DNA of 64,000 nucleotides from the NCBI GenBank assembly GCA_029204225.1, contig CM055106.1, positions 37,734,949-37,798,948 on the forward strand. The letters are read 5' to 3'. The stretch is from Diphasiastrum complanatum. Taxonomy: Eukaryota; Streptophyta; Lycopodiopsida; Lycopodiales; Lycopodiaceae. A program made the position numbers and the translations under genes. The notes below the pieces were generated by a model, which did not search any database, was not told where the DNA came from, and worked only from the letters and a program-made list of their open reading frames with translations. Of this stretch, positions 13,272 through 25,400 are shown in pieces. Position 1 is the first letter of the stretch. Every line of letters starts with the position of its first letter.

Positions 13272-13362
13272 CTCTCCCTCAATGATCAACGTCTCTCTTT
13301 ATTTTAGAGTTTACTCTATTCATGGAACATACTTCCATGTTAGTATTACAAGTAAAGGCTTT

Positions 13363-14451
13363 TTACATAACCAGATCTAAGCCAAGTTTGGCTCTAAAAG
13401 TCTCAAACTTTTCTTTACTTAAAGCTTTCGTAAATATATCAGCAACTTGTAACAACGTAGAACAATGTACAATACTTATATCTTCAGATTGTAGCTTCTC
13501 ACGCACAAAGTGATCTTTTACCTCAATATGTTTTGTCCTTGTGTGAAAGACAGGATTCTTAGCCAATTGTATTCCACTTTGACTGTCACAAAAAATAACA
13601 GCAGGATTTACCTGCTTCATGCCAATCTCACATAATAACTTACGTAGCCAAACAGCTTCCTGGGTAGCAGAACTTAACGCTTTATATTCGGCTTCTATAG
13701 AAGAAAGAGAAATAGTATCTTGCTTCTTGCTAGACCATGAAAAACAACCGCTACCAAAATTGAAGGCATAACTTGTTGTTGACTCTCTATCATCTACATT
13801 TCTTGCCCAATCAGCGTCAACATAACCCTGCAACTTAGGTAAAACACTTTGTCTTTTGTAGATTAGGCCAAGGTTAGTTGTGCCTTTCACATATCTCAAA
13901 ATCCTTTTTGCAGCTTTCCAATGGTCCATAGTAGATGATGACATGAATTGGCTAATCAAACTTACAGCATAGCAGATATCATGACATGTAGTCGTAAGAT
14001 ATATCAAACTCCCAACTAGCTGACGAAATAGAGTAGCGTCAACATGTGCACTATCATCAATACAAGATAATTTCTTACCAGCTTTGCGAGGAGTGATGGA
14101 AGGTTTGCACTCTATCATGCGAAATCTCTCCAATATCTCACGCACATACTTGTTTTGACATAACCTGATATCACTACCAGTTTGCCATACTTCGACACCC
14201 AAGCAATAGTGCATAAGATCTAAATCTGTCATCTCAAACTGCTTGCATAAGTTGGCTTTGATCTATCTTCATTTATAAGAACATAAAGATTTGGATCTGA
14301 ATTTGTTCTTACAAACCCATGAGAAAGAAAGTAATTGTCAATGTGTCCATACCATGCACGTGGCACTTGCTTAAGGCAATAAAGTGCTTTGCGTAGCTTA
14401 CATACCTTCTGTTCTTGTCCTTTTGCCATGAAGTCCTGCGGTTGGACCATG
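13363..14451 (-). pseudogene. Element A pol, 3' part: end of reverse transcriptase and RNase H
   Basis: The long frame 14232-13363 gives the RT tail (MTDLDLMHYCLGVEV, LIYLTTTCHDICYAVSLISQF) and RNase H with its acidic residues in GYVDADWA, SSIEAEYKAL and IFCDSQSG, then HTRTKHIEV...ADIFTKALS. The frame at 14450-14229 carries the RT segment KALYCLKQVPRAWYGHIDNYFLSHGF. Between NEDRS and KQFEMTDLD about 25-30 residues that would hold the YVDD catalytic motif are gone, with a frame shift. Element C interrupts the upstream continuation, which resumes at 20050. Confidence 0.9.
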
Positions 14452-14456
14452 TAAAC
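14452..14456 (+). repeat. Target-site duplication of element C (left copy)
   Basis: TAAAC here and at 20045-20049. Removing C and one copy restores the A reading frame across the joint (EEVY then MVQPQ). Confidence 0.9.
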
Positions 14457-15547
14457 TGTTGGATTTACTCCTTCCCTCTCCTAAATCCCAATTTTAATCT
14501 GCCTCCATTCATGCTGTATATTTTATAACGTTGTCACGCAGTCTGCATTTTTACACGCAAATTCGCACAGACGAATAAAAGACGAATAAATCGCGACACT
14601 GTCTTCTTACACAAGTCATGGTGACAGGCGAAAGGAGGACACTATCTCATAGAATGGCAAAGTGCCCTAAAAGCTAAGGCACCCTGTAGATCTTATCCTA
14701 AGGCCATTCGTAAGAGTGACACACTCTTGCATCATCACGAATGTTCACCTGACGTCACACCCTTTTTCACACTCATCCTTTGCAGCTACGCTAACAGATT
14801 GAACAACGACTGCAGCCACCCACGATCTCCTACAGACAGCGCATCCACTCTGTACTTTCATATCCGCACACCTATAATATCTTGTATATAGTAAATACCA
14901 TGTGTGTATTTAAGATATATGACGATGAAGCAATGTATGCAAGAAGAGCAAGATAAGTCTAGAATAAGCAAAAGGAGGTTATATTCCTCATTATAGACAG
15001 AAATAAGCTTGGTAGGACGCGCGGTTTCGTCCGCTACTGTCTTGTGCTCTATCACATTATTGATCTATATACTTGCTATACTTAATCTGACACAGTTCAT
15101 TTATTTTGCATTTAAGATCTGTCAATATTGCTATGCTTATTCTTCTTTCTGTCTGATTGTTCCAGTTGCTCTTTCTGATAATAAACGATTAATTTTTATT
15201 CTTATCTTTTGCGAATAATTTGCGATTAATTATCAGTCGAGCACTATCTAGATCTTCGCGAATCATTCGCAACAAATAATTTGTCTTGCAATTCGCAACA
15301 AATTATTCTTCTAGAACTTCGTCCATTCAAAGGTTTGGCTACGTAATCTAGAATGACCATGATTTCAATCACTATCTGTTCTGTTCATTCTGATAGGCAT
15401 AGTCATGCTTAGGGAGAGAGTCATTTAACTCATTCCACTGCAAACGAATATATTCTGTTCGAGTTCGCTACTCGTTCGTTTCTTGTTCGAGTTCGTTTCT
15501 CGTTTGCATCTTGTTCATCATTTATTCATTCTCTCTCTCTCCCAACA
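14457..15547 (+). mobile_element. 5' LTR of copia element C
   Basis: 1,091 bp beginning TGTTGG and ending CCAACA, directly before the primer-binding site. It aligns end to end with 18927-20044. About 60-70 mismatches are visible by eye, mostly transitions. It includes repeated GTTCG words near its 3' end (15455-15520). Confidence 0.95.
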
Positions 15548-15560
15548 TGGTATCAGAGCC
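15548..15560 (+). promoter_or_regulatory. Primer-binding site of element C
   Basis: TGGTATCAGAGCC immediately follows the LTR end and complements the 3' end of initiator Met tRNA. A leader of 145 bases separates it from the gag start. Confidence 0.95.
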
Positions 15561-15705
15561 ATGTTCATAGCTTGATTAGCTTCCACAGTACAAGACTCTA
15601 CTAGCCGATAGAGTAATTGTCTTCTTGTTCTGTATTTTTCTAGTATCAGATCTTCATATTTAAGTCATTGATAGTTTCGCCTATTACTTAGGCTAATTCT
15701 TCCAC

Positions 15706-16620
15706 ATGGATTTCCAAGGGAAAGCCAGTCCTCTCATGGACAAGCTTGATGGAGCCAATTACCATCTTTGGAAATTTAAGATGAAAACTGTACTAATGTC
15801 AAAGGAATTGTATGACGTTGTCACAGGTGCAGAAGGGAAACCCGAAGTAGACGACACAACAATCGCCAAATGGAAGCTGAAGAATGGAAAAGCTTTTGTG
15901 TTGATCATCCTCAACATCACGGATACACAGATCGGCCATGTATTCGAGGCTCAGACATCGAAAGAAGTCTGGGACATCTTGAGCACGCTATACGAAGAGC
16001 GAGATATAGCTTCTAAGCTACATCTCAGGAAGAAATTCTACTCTCTCAAGATGACGAATGGTGATTCTCTGCAGAATCACATTAATCAATTCAAGGACCT
16101 GCTAAGACAAATGGCCATTGTCGGATCTATCATAGACGATCAAGACGCATTGATGCAACTGCTTACAAGCTTGCCAAGTTCTTATGATAGCTGGGTGATG
16201 ATCATCACGACTCATCCAGAATTGACTCTTTCGAGAGTCACCACTATGTTGTTGCAGGAAGACACGCGAAGGAACTAAGCCTCAAGTTCCTCAGCTGATT
16301 CTCACACCTTGTACGCCAACAAGGGCACGACAAAGCAGAAGAAGAAGAAAGGCCCGAAGCCATCAAAGACAAACCAAAAACTAGCTCAGCAGCACAAGAA
16401 ATAGTTGAATCTAGAGACAAAGAAAAAGCTGTTCTATAGATACTGCAAACGAAACAACCACGAAGTTCAAGACTGCCGAATACTTCAAGCGAAGAACAAC
16501 AACAAAGGACAGTCAAATCAAGTGGCAAATGCAGCTGCAGAAGCTCCACAGCCAATTCAAGAAGCGGATCATGATGTCTTCATGACCAACCATCAAGGAG
16601 CATCTGGTGACAGTTCTTGG
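15706..16620 (+). pseudogene. Element C gag (capsid and damaged zinc knuckle)
   Basis: The ATG at 15706 opens a typical copia gag (KLDGANYHLWKFKMKTVL, LSTLYEERDIASKLHLRKKFYSL, QLLTSLPSSYDSWVMII). In-frame stops occur at 16276 and 16402. The zinc knuckle reads YRYCKRNNHEVQDC, with the first Cys of the C-x2-C-x4-H-x4-C pattern replaced by Tyr (TGT to TAT). Between the stops lies a Lys-rich basic stretch (KQKKKKGPKPSK). Gag would form the particle around element RNA. Here it is broken and probably needs helpers, or is dead. Confidence 0.92.
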
Positions 16621-18380
16621 TTCCTGGACTCTAGAGGCACTCAGCACATGACTAGCCTAATAGGCTGTTTCGAGTCTTATACACCTTACAGTACCCAAAA
16701 ATTTGTCCACCTTGGCGACAATAGCACACAAGCTATTAAAGGTAAAGGCACTGTAAGATTATGCTTTGCAAATGATCAATCTAAGCTACTCTCCAAAGTT
16801 CTGTATGTACCTAAGTTATCCACAAATCTGCTCTCTGTAAGGAGAATCACAGATCTAGGACATAGAGTAGAATTTGAATGTGATCAATGTAAAGTGGTTG
16901 ATAGGACATGCAAGATCCTAGCACTCGAAAAGAGGCATGGATACTTGTATAAATTAGGTCATTGTTTTTTTGCCTCTAGTCAGGCTCTCAGTATTTCAAT
17001 TCAATCAAATAAAGGTTTACTTTGGCATTAAGGACTTGGTCATTTAAAATATGGTGCTGTACAACGAATGTCTAGACAATCTATTGTTCTTGATCTCGAC
17101 TATCCTCGCGAAACAGTCGAGCTACCTGTCTATCAAGACTGTCTAGATGGTAAATAGACCAGGAAGCCATTTAAATCAAGCCATCAACATGTTGCTAGAG
17201 GATTGCTAGATGTTGTACATTCAGATATCTGTGGCCCGATGAAAAATTCTTCGTTGAAGGATGCCAAGTATTTTATAACCTTTATTGAGGAATTTTTAAG
17301 AAGAACGATGGTGTATTTCATAAAGAAAAAATTAGAAGCCTTCAACTGCTTCAGAATCTTCAAGGAGCGTGCAGAAAAGGAGACTGGAAGGATGATTAAG
17401 GCCCTGAGGTCAGACAACGGTGGAGAATATATCTCTGTTGAGTTCAAGGAGTATTGCCAAAGCCAAGGCATTGAGCAGCAGTTCATCACTCCTTACAGTC
17501 CTCAGTCTAATGGCTTAGTTGAGAGGAAGAACCGAACTCTGGTCGAATCTGTTAAGTGTATGCTAGCGCATGCATCGTTGCCCAAGAAGTTCTGGGCTGA
17601 AGTTGTTTCCACTGCAACTTACATCCAGAATAGATGTTCGACCAAATCCCTCTCAGACAAGACACCCCACGAGGTGTGGACAGGCTTTAAGCCTTGTTTG
17701 AAGATCCTAAAAGTGTTTGGGTGCATTGCCTATGCGCAGGTCCCAAAAGACACAAGAAAGAAAATGGACTTCCAAAGTCTCAAGACCATCCTGATTGGAT
17801 ATACCTTGTCTGATAACACCTACAAGCTGGACAATCCTGATACCCAGCAAATTTTGTATAGTTGGGATACAGTCTTTATCGAGGATCAGTTCCTTGACCT
17901 CAAAGGCAAGGAAGTTACTCAAGAAGAATCTTCATCGCCTACCATTGACACGACAGTTCGAGCCTCTGGCTCAAGCATGTCTATCGTCGACCCACTTCGA
18001 GACAACGAATCAGACAAAGATGTTGCTACCCAGCAACAAGTCCCAGGAGTGTTTCATCAGTCGAATCTTCCCAGAAGATTAAGTCGAGTGCGCACACAGC
18101 CCACGAGGTATACTCTTGAGTCTGTCTGTCTTTTAATGCAGGAACCGATGATAGTCAAAGAGGCACTTAGCCAATCAAACTCTGATCTCTGGAGAGAGGC
18201 TATGGACAGAGAGTATTCCTCTCTGATCAAGAATCAGACATGGTCACTAGTCGAAGCTCCTATTGGCTGCAATATTATTGACTGCAAATGGATCTTTAAG
18301 ATCAAATACAATGCCAACGGAACAATTGATTAAGGGAAGGCAAGACTGGTAGCACGAGGATTCACCCAGATACCAGGGAC
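16612..18380 (+). pseudogene. Element C pol: protease, integrase and start of RT
   Basis: The protease site reads WFLDSRGTQHM where DSGAT is expected, so the Gly after Asp-Ser is Arg. Gag-pre-integrase: WH-stop-GLGHL; the first Cys of its CxxC is Tyr (VYQDC). Stops lie at 17029 and 17155. Integrase (17203 on) keeps HSDICGPM, LRSDNGGEY and LVERKNRTL, the D-D-E set. The C-terminal region carries KVFGCIAYAQVPKD, and RT begins with NQTWSLVEAP...KWIFKIKYNANG and ARLVARGFTQIPGT. A stop falls at 18331. Just after RGFTQIPGT the RT is cut. Confidence 0.92.
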
Positions 18381-18911
18381 CAGTGCATCTGCTATGGAGA
18401 TGTCAGTTATGACAATCTTCATCAACTCAGTGGATATTCTGATGCAAGCTGGGGAGGAGATATAGACCATCGTAAATCCACATCTGGATTTACATTCTTC
18501 TTCAATGGCGGTCCTATTTCATGGAACAGTCGTAAGCAAACCTCTATCGCACTTTCTTCTACTGAAGCAGAATACATTGCTGTTTCTCAATCTATTAAGG
18601 AAGCGTTTTGGTTGAGAAATTTGTTGTCAGACATCAATCTGTATCAACACAGCTCTACAATCTTGTTTTGTGATAATCAAAGTGCTATTGCTCTATCAGC
18701 CAACCCTAGATTTCATTCTAGGAGTAAGCACATTGAGATAAGATATCACTACATCATGGGCAAGGTTCTCGATCGAGAGGTGAGCTTAACGTACTACAAA
18801 ATGCAGGACATGGTTGCAGATATTTTCACGAAAGCACTCAGTGTTAATGCACACAACAAATTTTGTGCATTGCTCAGTCTGAAGATCAAGCCATTCACGG
18901 ATCCAAATTAA
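18381..18911 (+). pseudogene. Element C RNase H, joined after an RT deletion
   Basis: At about 18380-18395 the RT N-terminus jumps to RNase H (LHQLSGYSDASWGGDID, STSGFTFFFNGGPISW, SSTEAEYIAVSQSI, FCDNQSAIALS, HIEIRYHYI, ADIFTKALS). The catalytic core of RT with its YxDD box, roughly 300 residues, is missing. The frame ends at a TAA at 18909, directly before the polypurine tract. The RNase H acidic residues in DASW, EAEY and CDNQ are present. Confidence 0.9.
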
Positions 18912-18926
18912 GGGGGGTGAGGGGGG
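18910..18926 (+). promoter_or_regulatory. Polypurine tract of element C
   Basis: AAGGGGGGTGAGGGGGG-like run directly before the 3' LTR, the plus-strand primer in reverse transcription. The run of G merges with the mutated first bases of the LTR. Confidence 0.9.
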
Positions 18927-20044
18927 GGGTGGATTTACTCCTTCCACTCTCCTAAATCCCAATTTTAATTTGTCTCCATTCATGCTGTATATATTCTATC
19001 GTTGTCACGCATTCTGCATTTTTACATGCAAATTCGCACAGACGAATAAAAGGCAAATGAATTGCGACACTGTCTTCTTACACAGGTCATGGTGACAGGT
19101 GAAAGGAGGACACTACCTCACAGAATGGCAAAGTGCCCTAAAAGCTAAGGCACCCTGTAGATCTTATCCTAAGGCCACTCGTAAGAGTGACACACTCTTG
19201 CATCATCACGAACGTTCACCTGACATCACACCCTTTTCCACGCTCATCCTTTGCAGCTGCGCTAACAGATTGAACAATGACTGTAGCCACCCATGATCTC
19301 CTACAGGCAGCACATCTACTCTATACTTTTATATCTGCACACTTGTAATATCTTGTATATAGTAGATACCATCTGTGTATTTAAGATATATGACAATGAA
19401 GCAGTTATGCAAGAAGAGCAAGATAAGTCTAGAACAAGCAAAAGGAGGTTATATTCTTCATTATAGACAGAAATAAGCTTGATAGGACACGCGGTTTTGT
19501 CCGCTACTGTCTTGTGCTCTATCGCATTATTGATCTATATACTTGCTATACTTAATCTGACATAGTTCATTTATTCTGTGTTTAAGATCTGTCAATATTG
19601 CTATGCTTATTTTTCTTTCTGACTGATTGTTCCAGTTGCTCTTTCTAATAATAAACGATTAATTTTTATTCTTATCTTTTGCGAATAATTCGCGACTAAT
19701 TATCAGCTGAGCACTACTAGCTCTTCACGAATCATTTGCGACAAATAATTTGTCTTGCAATTCGTGACAAATTATTCTTCTAGAGCTTTGTCCATTCAAA
19801 GGTTTGGCTATGTAATCTAGAATGACCGTGATTTCAATCACTATCTGTTTTGTTCATTCTGATAGGCATAGTCATGCTTAGGGAGAGAGTCATTAAACTC
19901 ATTCCGCTGCACACGAACATTTTCTGTTCGAGTTCGCTACTCGTTCGTTTCTTGTTCGAGTTCGTTTCTCGTTCGTGTCTTGTTCGAGTTCGTTTCTCGT
20001 TCGTGTCTTGTTCGTCATTTATTCGTTCTCTCTCTCTCCCAATA
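18927..20044 (+). mobile_element. 3' LTR of element C
   Basis: 1,118 bp, matching the 5' LTR. The first bases read GGGTGG instead of TGTTGG, and the end CCAATA instead of CCAACA. It is longer mainly because one unit of about 28 bp (TTGTTCGAGTTCGTTTCTCG plus flank) is present twice, around 19960-20015. Confidence 0.95.
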
Positions 20045-20049
20045 TAAAC
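20045..20049 (+). repeat. Target-site duplication of element C (right copy)
   Basis: TAAAC, identical to 14452-14456. Confidence 0.9.
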
Positions 20050-21773
20050 TTCTTCCTCTAAGTCACCATTTAAAAATGCGGACTTCACATCCATTTGATG
20101 GGTCTTCCACCCAAAATGAGATGCTAGGGCAATGATAAGCGTAGTGTAGTCCACTTCACCACTGAAGCAAATGTCTCTTCATAATCACTTCCTTTATTTT
20201 GCTCATAGCCCTTCACTACTAGGCGTGCCTTATGCTTTGCTATTGTGCCATCCGCATGAAATCTTGTTCTAGACACCCATTTGTTGTCAATGAGTTTCTT
20301 TCCAAGTGGTAGATCAACTAACTCCCATATATCATGCATGTGATCCTCTTCCATTGCCCTTTGTCACTCTTTGTGATCTTTTGCTTCATCAAAGGTTGAT
20401 GGCTCTCGACACTTCAAAATGTCACTCATTAGGGCATAGTTCACATGATAACAATTGGGAGACTTCCTTTCCCACGTTGATCTTTTCACTTCTCCTTGTG
20501 TGCTAGATCCTGGTTGATTTAGCTTTGCGTCCTTCATGACCTTTTCATACCATTTTGGTATCTTAGATTCAGGTGATACACTATGTGGAGAGTATGTATC
20601 CCAAGGAGTGTCCAAGTAATGTCTCTTACTTCCAACCGATTTCTCCTTTATTGCTCCTATTGGCAAGTACCTTCCCCTAGGCTCTTGAATAAGTGGTGTC
20701 CTCTCATGTTCGTCCTCTCTACTCTCATCTTCATGTGCATCATCTTGTGGAGCGTCTTCTTCATCTTCTTCTTCCAAAATTGTGAGAAGTCTTTTGATGC
20801 TTTCACTACTTGCATGGTCTTCATCTTCATACTCATGCATCTCATCAAAGATCACATCTCGTTGTCGCACTGCACGCTTCCGACCAAAGTGAATTGGTCA
20901 AGCCCATTTGCTTCGTCATGGAACGTGCACTCTCCATAATAGTTCTGTTTTTCCTTTCAGCTACACCATTACTATGCGGCGTATGTGATTGTGTGAATTG
21001 TCTTTTGATGCCGTGTTCCTTGCAAAAGTCCTCAAAATCATCAGATCGTCCCCTCTATCAGATCTTAGCACTTTGATGCGTGTATCCAGTTGGTTCTCTA
21101 CTAAGGTCTTGAACTACTTGAAGCGAGCAAAAGTGTCAGATTTCTTCTTCAAGAAATAAATCCATGTCCTCCTAGAGTAATCATCTATGAAAGTCATAAA
21201 AATAATATGCTTTCCCCAATGACATGGTCTTCATTGGGCTGCACAAATCACTGTGAATAAGTTCCAATGGTTTCTTAGCTCTTGCAGCTCCACCTTTCTT
21301 GAATGTCTCTCTGTGATGCTTTCCCATGATGCATCCTTCACATATTGCATGATGATCATCCTGCAATGCTAGTAATCCTATTATCATTTTCAGCTTCGCC
21401 ATCAATCTTAAGCTCCCATAGTTCAAGTGCCCAAGTCTTCTGTGCCACAACTCAGATTGAGATGTTGTTGAGATAGCCAAACCATATTCTCCTGGTTTTG
21501 CAGCATCCAATTTATAAAGGCCACAGTTACTATCTCTATAACCTTTCGCCACTTCTTTATGGTTGTGGTTTATATCCCTCATAACGCATCCATCCTTGAC
21601 AAATTCAACCTCAAGATTTTGATTTGCCATTACTCCAACAGAAAGCAAACTCTTTTTGAGTCCAGAAACATAAAGCACATTAGAAATTATTGTGAAAGAT
21701 TTCAGATCCTTAAGATCCAATCTACTTGAATGATCTTTGGTTAGAAAGAGAAATACACTACCAATTTCACCAA
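20050..21773 (-). pseudogene. Element A pol, 5' part: protease end, integrase, RT start
   Basis: From 21773 downward: protease C-terminus (SVFLFLTKDHSS, NVLYVSGLKKSLLSVG), gag-pre-integrase zinc region (LWHRRLGHLNYGS...CEGCIMGKHH), integrase start ([14 protein letters not shown]). Integrase continues in other frames to about 20900 (its reverse shows the NGVAERKNR-type region near 20950), then an acidic linker (EDEDHASSE, EEEDEEDAP). RT begins at 20354 with ELVDLPLGKKLIDNKWVSRTRFHADG, KARLVVKGYEQNKGSDYEETFA and, in a third frame, HQMDVKSAFLNGDLEEEV. There it is split by element C. Gag and the protease active site of A are missing. Confidence 0.9.
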
Positions 21774-22338
21774 TGTAGAAAAATCAGCATCTACACACAA
21801 TTTGAGATGCAAACACTAATAGAACTTGATCAAACTTGAATGAAATGATTATGTACTGTTGCTGTCCGTACAAAACCAACAAGCTACTGTATTTCACACA
21901 TGTGGATCCAAAAATAGTAAATATAGATCATTCTACACATAGAATTGCAAGCAATCACCAAGATAGTGCACCAATGGATAGTAGAACCCAAGAGAACCAT
22001 GTATAAGCATGAAATGAGATAGATAAGAGAGAAGATGACTCTCTCCACGAGTTACATCCTTTTATAGCAGGTCCAGACCCTATTTGGCCACTTGGCTTTT
22101 CCACCAAAATGCTAACCCTACCAATTTTGGGTCTAGATTCAATGTACCCAACTTATTCAAATTGAATCTACTCAAACTCGCATTCTATCTTTCCCACACT
22201 TTCAAAAAGTGTTTATTGAAATGAAATTTAGACTAATGAACTTTGAAAAGTCAACCTCTAAGTCTAAAACAAGTTTTGGCCTCAATATGCCAAATATGAA
22301 AATATTGCAAAATGGGATGAAACTAGTTGAATCTTTCA
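21774..22338 (-). mobile_element. 3' LTR of copia element D
   Basis: 565 bp with ends TGTAGAAA...CTTTCA on the plus strand (TG/CA termini in either orientation). A diverged relative lies at 29450-30022. It directly follows the polypurine tract of D. Its partner 5' LTR is not in the window; the D body instead joins the LTR/primer site of element A at 26215/26216. Confidence 0.85.
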
Positions 22339-22351
22339 CACTCCCTCTTCA
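22339..22351 (-). promoter_or_regulatory. Polypurine tract of element D
   Basis: Minus-strand AAGAGGGAGTG, between the RNase H end and the LTR, as expected for the plus-strand primer. Confidence 0.85.
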
Positions 22352-22400
22352 ACTAGTTTTAGCATAGACTTTGATAATACTCCAAGTGAAGTCCTATGCT

Positions 22401-25400
22401 TCATGAAAAGTCTTTTCCCAATGCTTTGGTGAAGATATCAGCTACACATTCCCTTGAGGACACATGTTGAAGCTCCACCTCCTTTGCAATGACTCGCTCC
22501 CTCACAAAATGATATTGTATCTCAATATGCTTGCTCCTAGCATGAAAGATAGGATTGGATGTCATTCTTTGGGCTGATTGATTGTCACAAAAGATGATTG
22601 GGCTCTCTGAAAAATCCAACAAGTGAAGATCCTTGATCATCCTCTTGATCCATACCATCTCCTTTGTGCAATGTGTAAGAGCTTTGTACTCGGCCTCACT
22701 AGATGACAATGAGATAGTGGCTTGTTTCTTTGACATCCATGATATAGCTCCATCACCTATGAAAATACAATAAGAACTAATGGATTTCCTATCCATTATA
22801 TCTCCAGCATAGTCCGAATCTGAAAATCCAAAAAGATTAGGTAATGATCCCTCATACAATATGCCAAAATCTCGAGTTCCAATGATGTACCTCAAAACTC
22901 GCTTTCCTAGCTTCCAATGCTCCTCACTAGGATCTTGCATGAATTGACTCAATCTTCCAATACAATAGCTTAGATCAGGTCTAGTAATGGTTAGATAGAT
23001 GAGTGAACCAACTAGCTTTCTATAGAGAGTAATGTCCTTGAAGGATCTTTCATTACCTCTTATAGTAAGCTTTACATGAGACTCCATAGGTGTATCAATA
23101 GCTTTTGCATCTACCATATGAAATCTTTCTAGAATAGAATTAGCATAATTCTCTTGACAAATGAAAGTAGATTGAGAAGATCTAATGACTTCTATTCCTA
23201 AAATGTAATGCAAATTACCAAGATCATGCACCTCAAACTCCTTCTTAAGAGCATTCTTGATATCCTCCACATCTTGATTGTCTCCACCACTCAAGATGAT
23301 ATCATCCACATAGATTAGCAAGATGGTAACATCATTTCCAGCAAACCTATAATAAAGTGAATGATCATACTCACTCATAACAAAGCCTTGAGAGAGTAAA
23401 AAAGTGTTAAGCTTAGCATACCAACTCCTTGGTGCTTGCTTAAGGCCATACAAACTCTTTTGTAGTAGACACACATGATTTGGCTTTGTTGATGAGATGT
23501 AGCTCTCGGGTTGCTCCATGTATATTTCCTCCTCAAGATCACCATTCAAGAATGCATTTGAAATGTCCATTTGCCATAGATCCCATCCATAAAGTGTAGC
23601 AAGTGAAATGATGACTCGAATGCTTACCATCTTTGCCACAGGTGCAAAGGTCTCATCATAGTCAATTCCTTGTTGTTGAGCATATCCTTTTGCCACTAAC
23701 CTTGCCTTGTACTTGTTGATAGATCCATCTTGGTTTGTCTTCACCTTGAAAATACATTTGCATCCAATAGCTTTCTTGTCCTTAGGCAACTCCACCAATC
23801 TCCATGTTCCATTCTTCATAAGAGCTTGATACTCAAGATCCATTGCTTGGATCCACTCCTCTTCTTTCCTTGCTTGATCTACACTTGTAGGCTCATCCAA
23901 AGAGGTTAGGAAAGCAACATAATTTCCAGAAACTACTTGCTTACCCTTTTGATCATATGTGAGCCTTGAAGGTACTTGTCTTTCTCTTGATGTTCTCCTT
24001 GGCTTTTGACTTGATGAAGGTCCATCATCACCACCATCTAAAGTAGGATCCTTCTCATCAACATCAAGAATGTTAGATCCATCTACTTTACCATCAATCA
24101 TGCTTGAAGACACCTTTGGAATGTTTCCCTCATAAAAAATGACATCTCTACCAACAATCACTTTGTTAGTAGAAGGAATGTAAACCTTGTAGGCTTTACT
24201 CACCTCACTATATCCAACAAAAATACCTCTTCTTGAAGATGGATCCTCCTTGGTCCTATCATCAAGAGTAATGTTGACATAGCATTTGCATCCAAAGGTT
24301 CTTAGAAAGTTGACACTCGGCCTCCTCTTGAATAGCATCTCAAAAGGTGTCCTTCCATCCAAAATAGCACTCGGCCACCTATTGCACAAGAAATTGGCAC
24401 ACAACAAAGCTTGATCCCAAAATGGTTTGTCAAGATTAGCACTTAACCTCATAGCTTTAGCACTTTCACATAAAGTTCTATTCTTCCTTTCAGCCACTCC
24501 ATTTTGTTGTGGGGTCCTTGATGTTGTATACTCCCTCTTGATCCCATGCTCATCACAAAAAGCCTTGAACTTGTTAGATATGTACTCACCACCATTGTTA
24601 CCTCTCAAGCACTTGATCTTTGTGGAGAATTGGTTCTCCCTTGCATTCTTGAACTTGAAAAAGACATCATACACTTCATCCTTGTTCTTTCGTAGATAGA
24701 TCCAACAAAATCTACTAAAATCATCAATGAATATTACATACATCTTAGCTCCACTATTGCTAATTGTAGTAAATCCATGAATATCCAAATGTACAAGTTG
24801 AATTGATTTTGTAGATCTAGAAATAGATCTAGTATAAGGTAGTCTATGTGACTTAGACAAAGCACAAGACTCACAAACATGCTTGTCATTACTTAAGGAA
24901 CTTGGAAGACCAATCACAACCTTCTTCCTTGCCATTACCTCCAATGACTTGAAGTTGAGGTGTCCCATCCTTTTGTGCCAAACCTCTTGAATAGAAATTT
25001 TCTCCCTTGCAACACATCCAACTTGGTTAGCAATAACACAAGCATCAAGTTTGAACAACTTCCCTTGCCTTTTACCTTTTCCAATCAAGACATCCTTCCT
25101 TTTGATCAAACAAGCATCTCCATCAAACTCCACCTTGAGGCCCTTACTTAGCATTTGACTCACACTAAGAAAATTCTTGGTAATAGATGGAATAAACAAG
25201 ACATCCTCCAAATGAACATTCCTATTTGTAGAGAGAGAAATAGGAATTGTGCCAATCCCTTTGATTGCACACTCACCATCATTGGCCGTGTAGATCACCC
25301 TCTTGTCATCTCCATATGCCAACAAAGAAGTGAAGTATTCTTTGTGAAAGGTCATGTGTGAACTTGCTCCACTATCAATCCACCAAGGATCTAGATCTCC

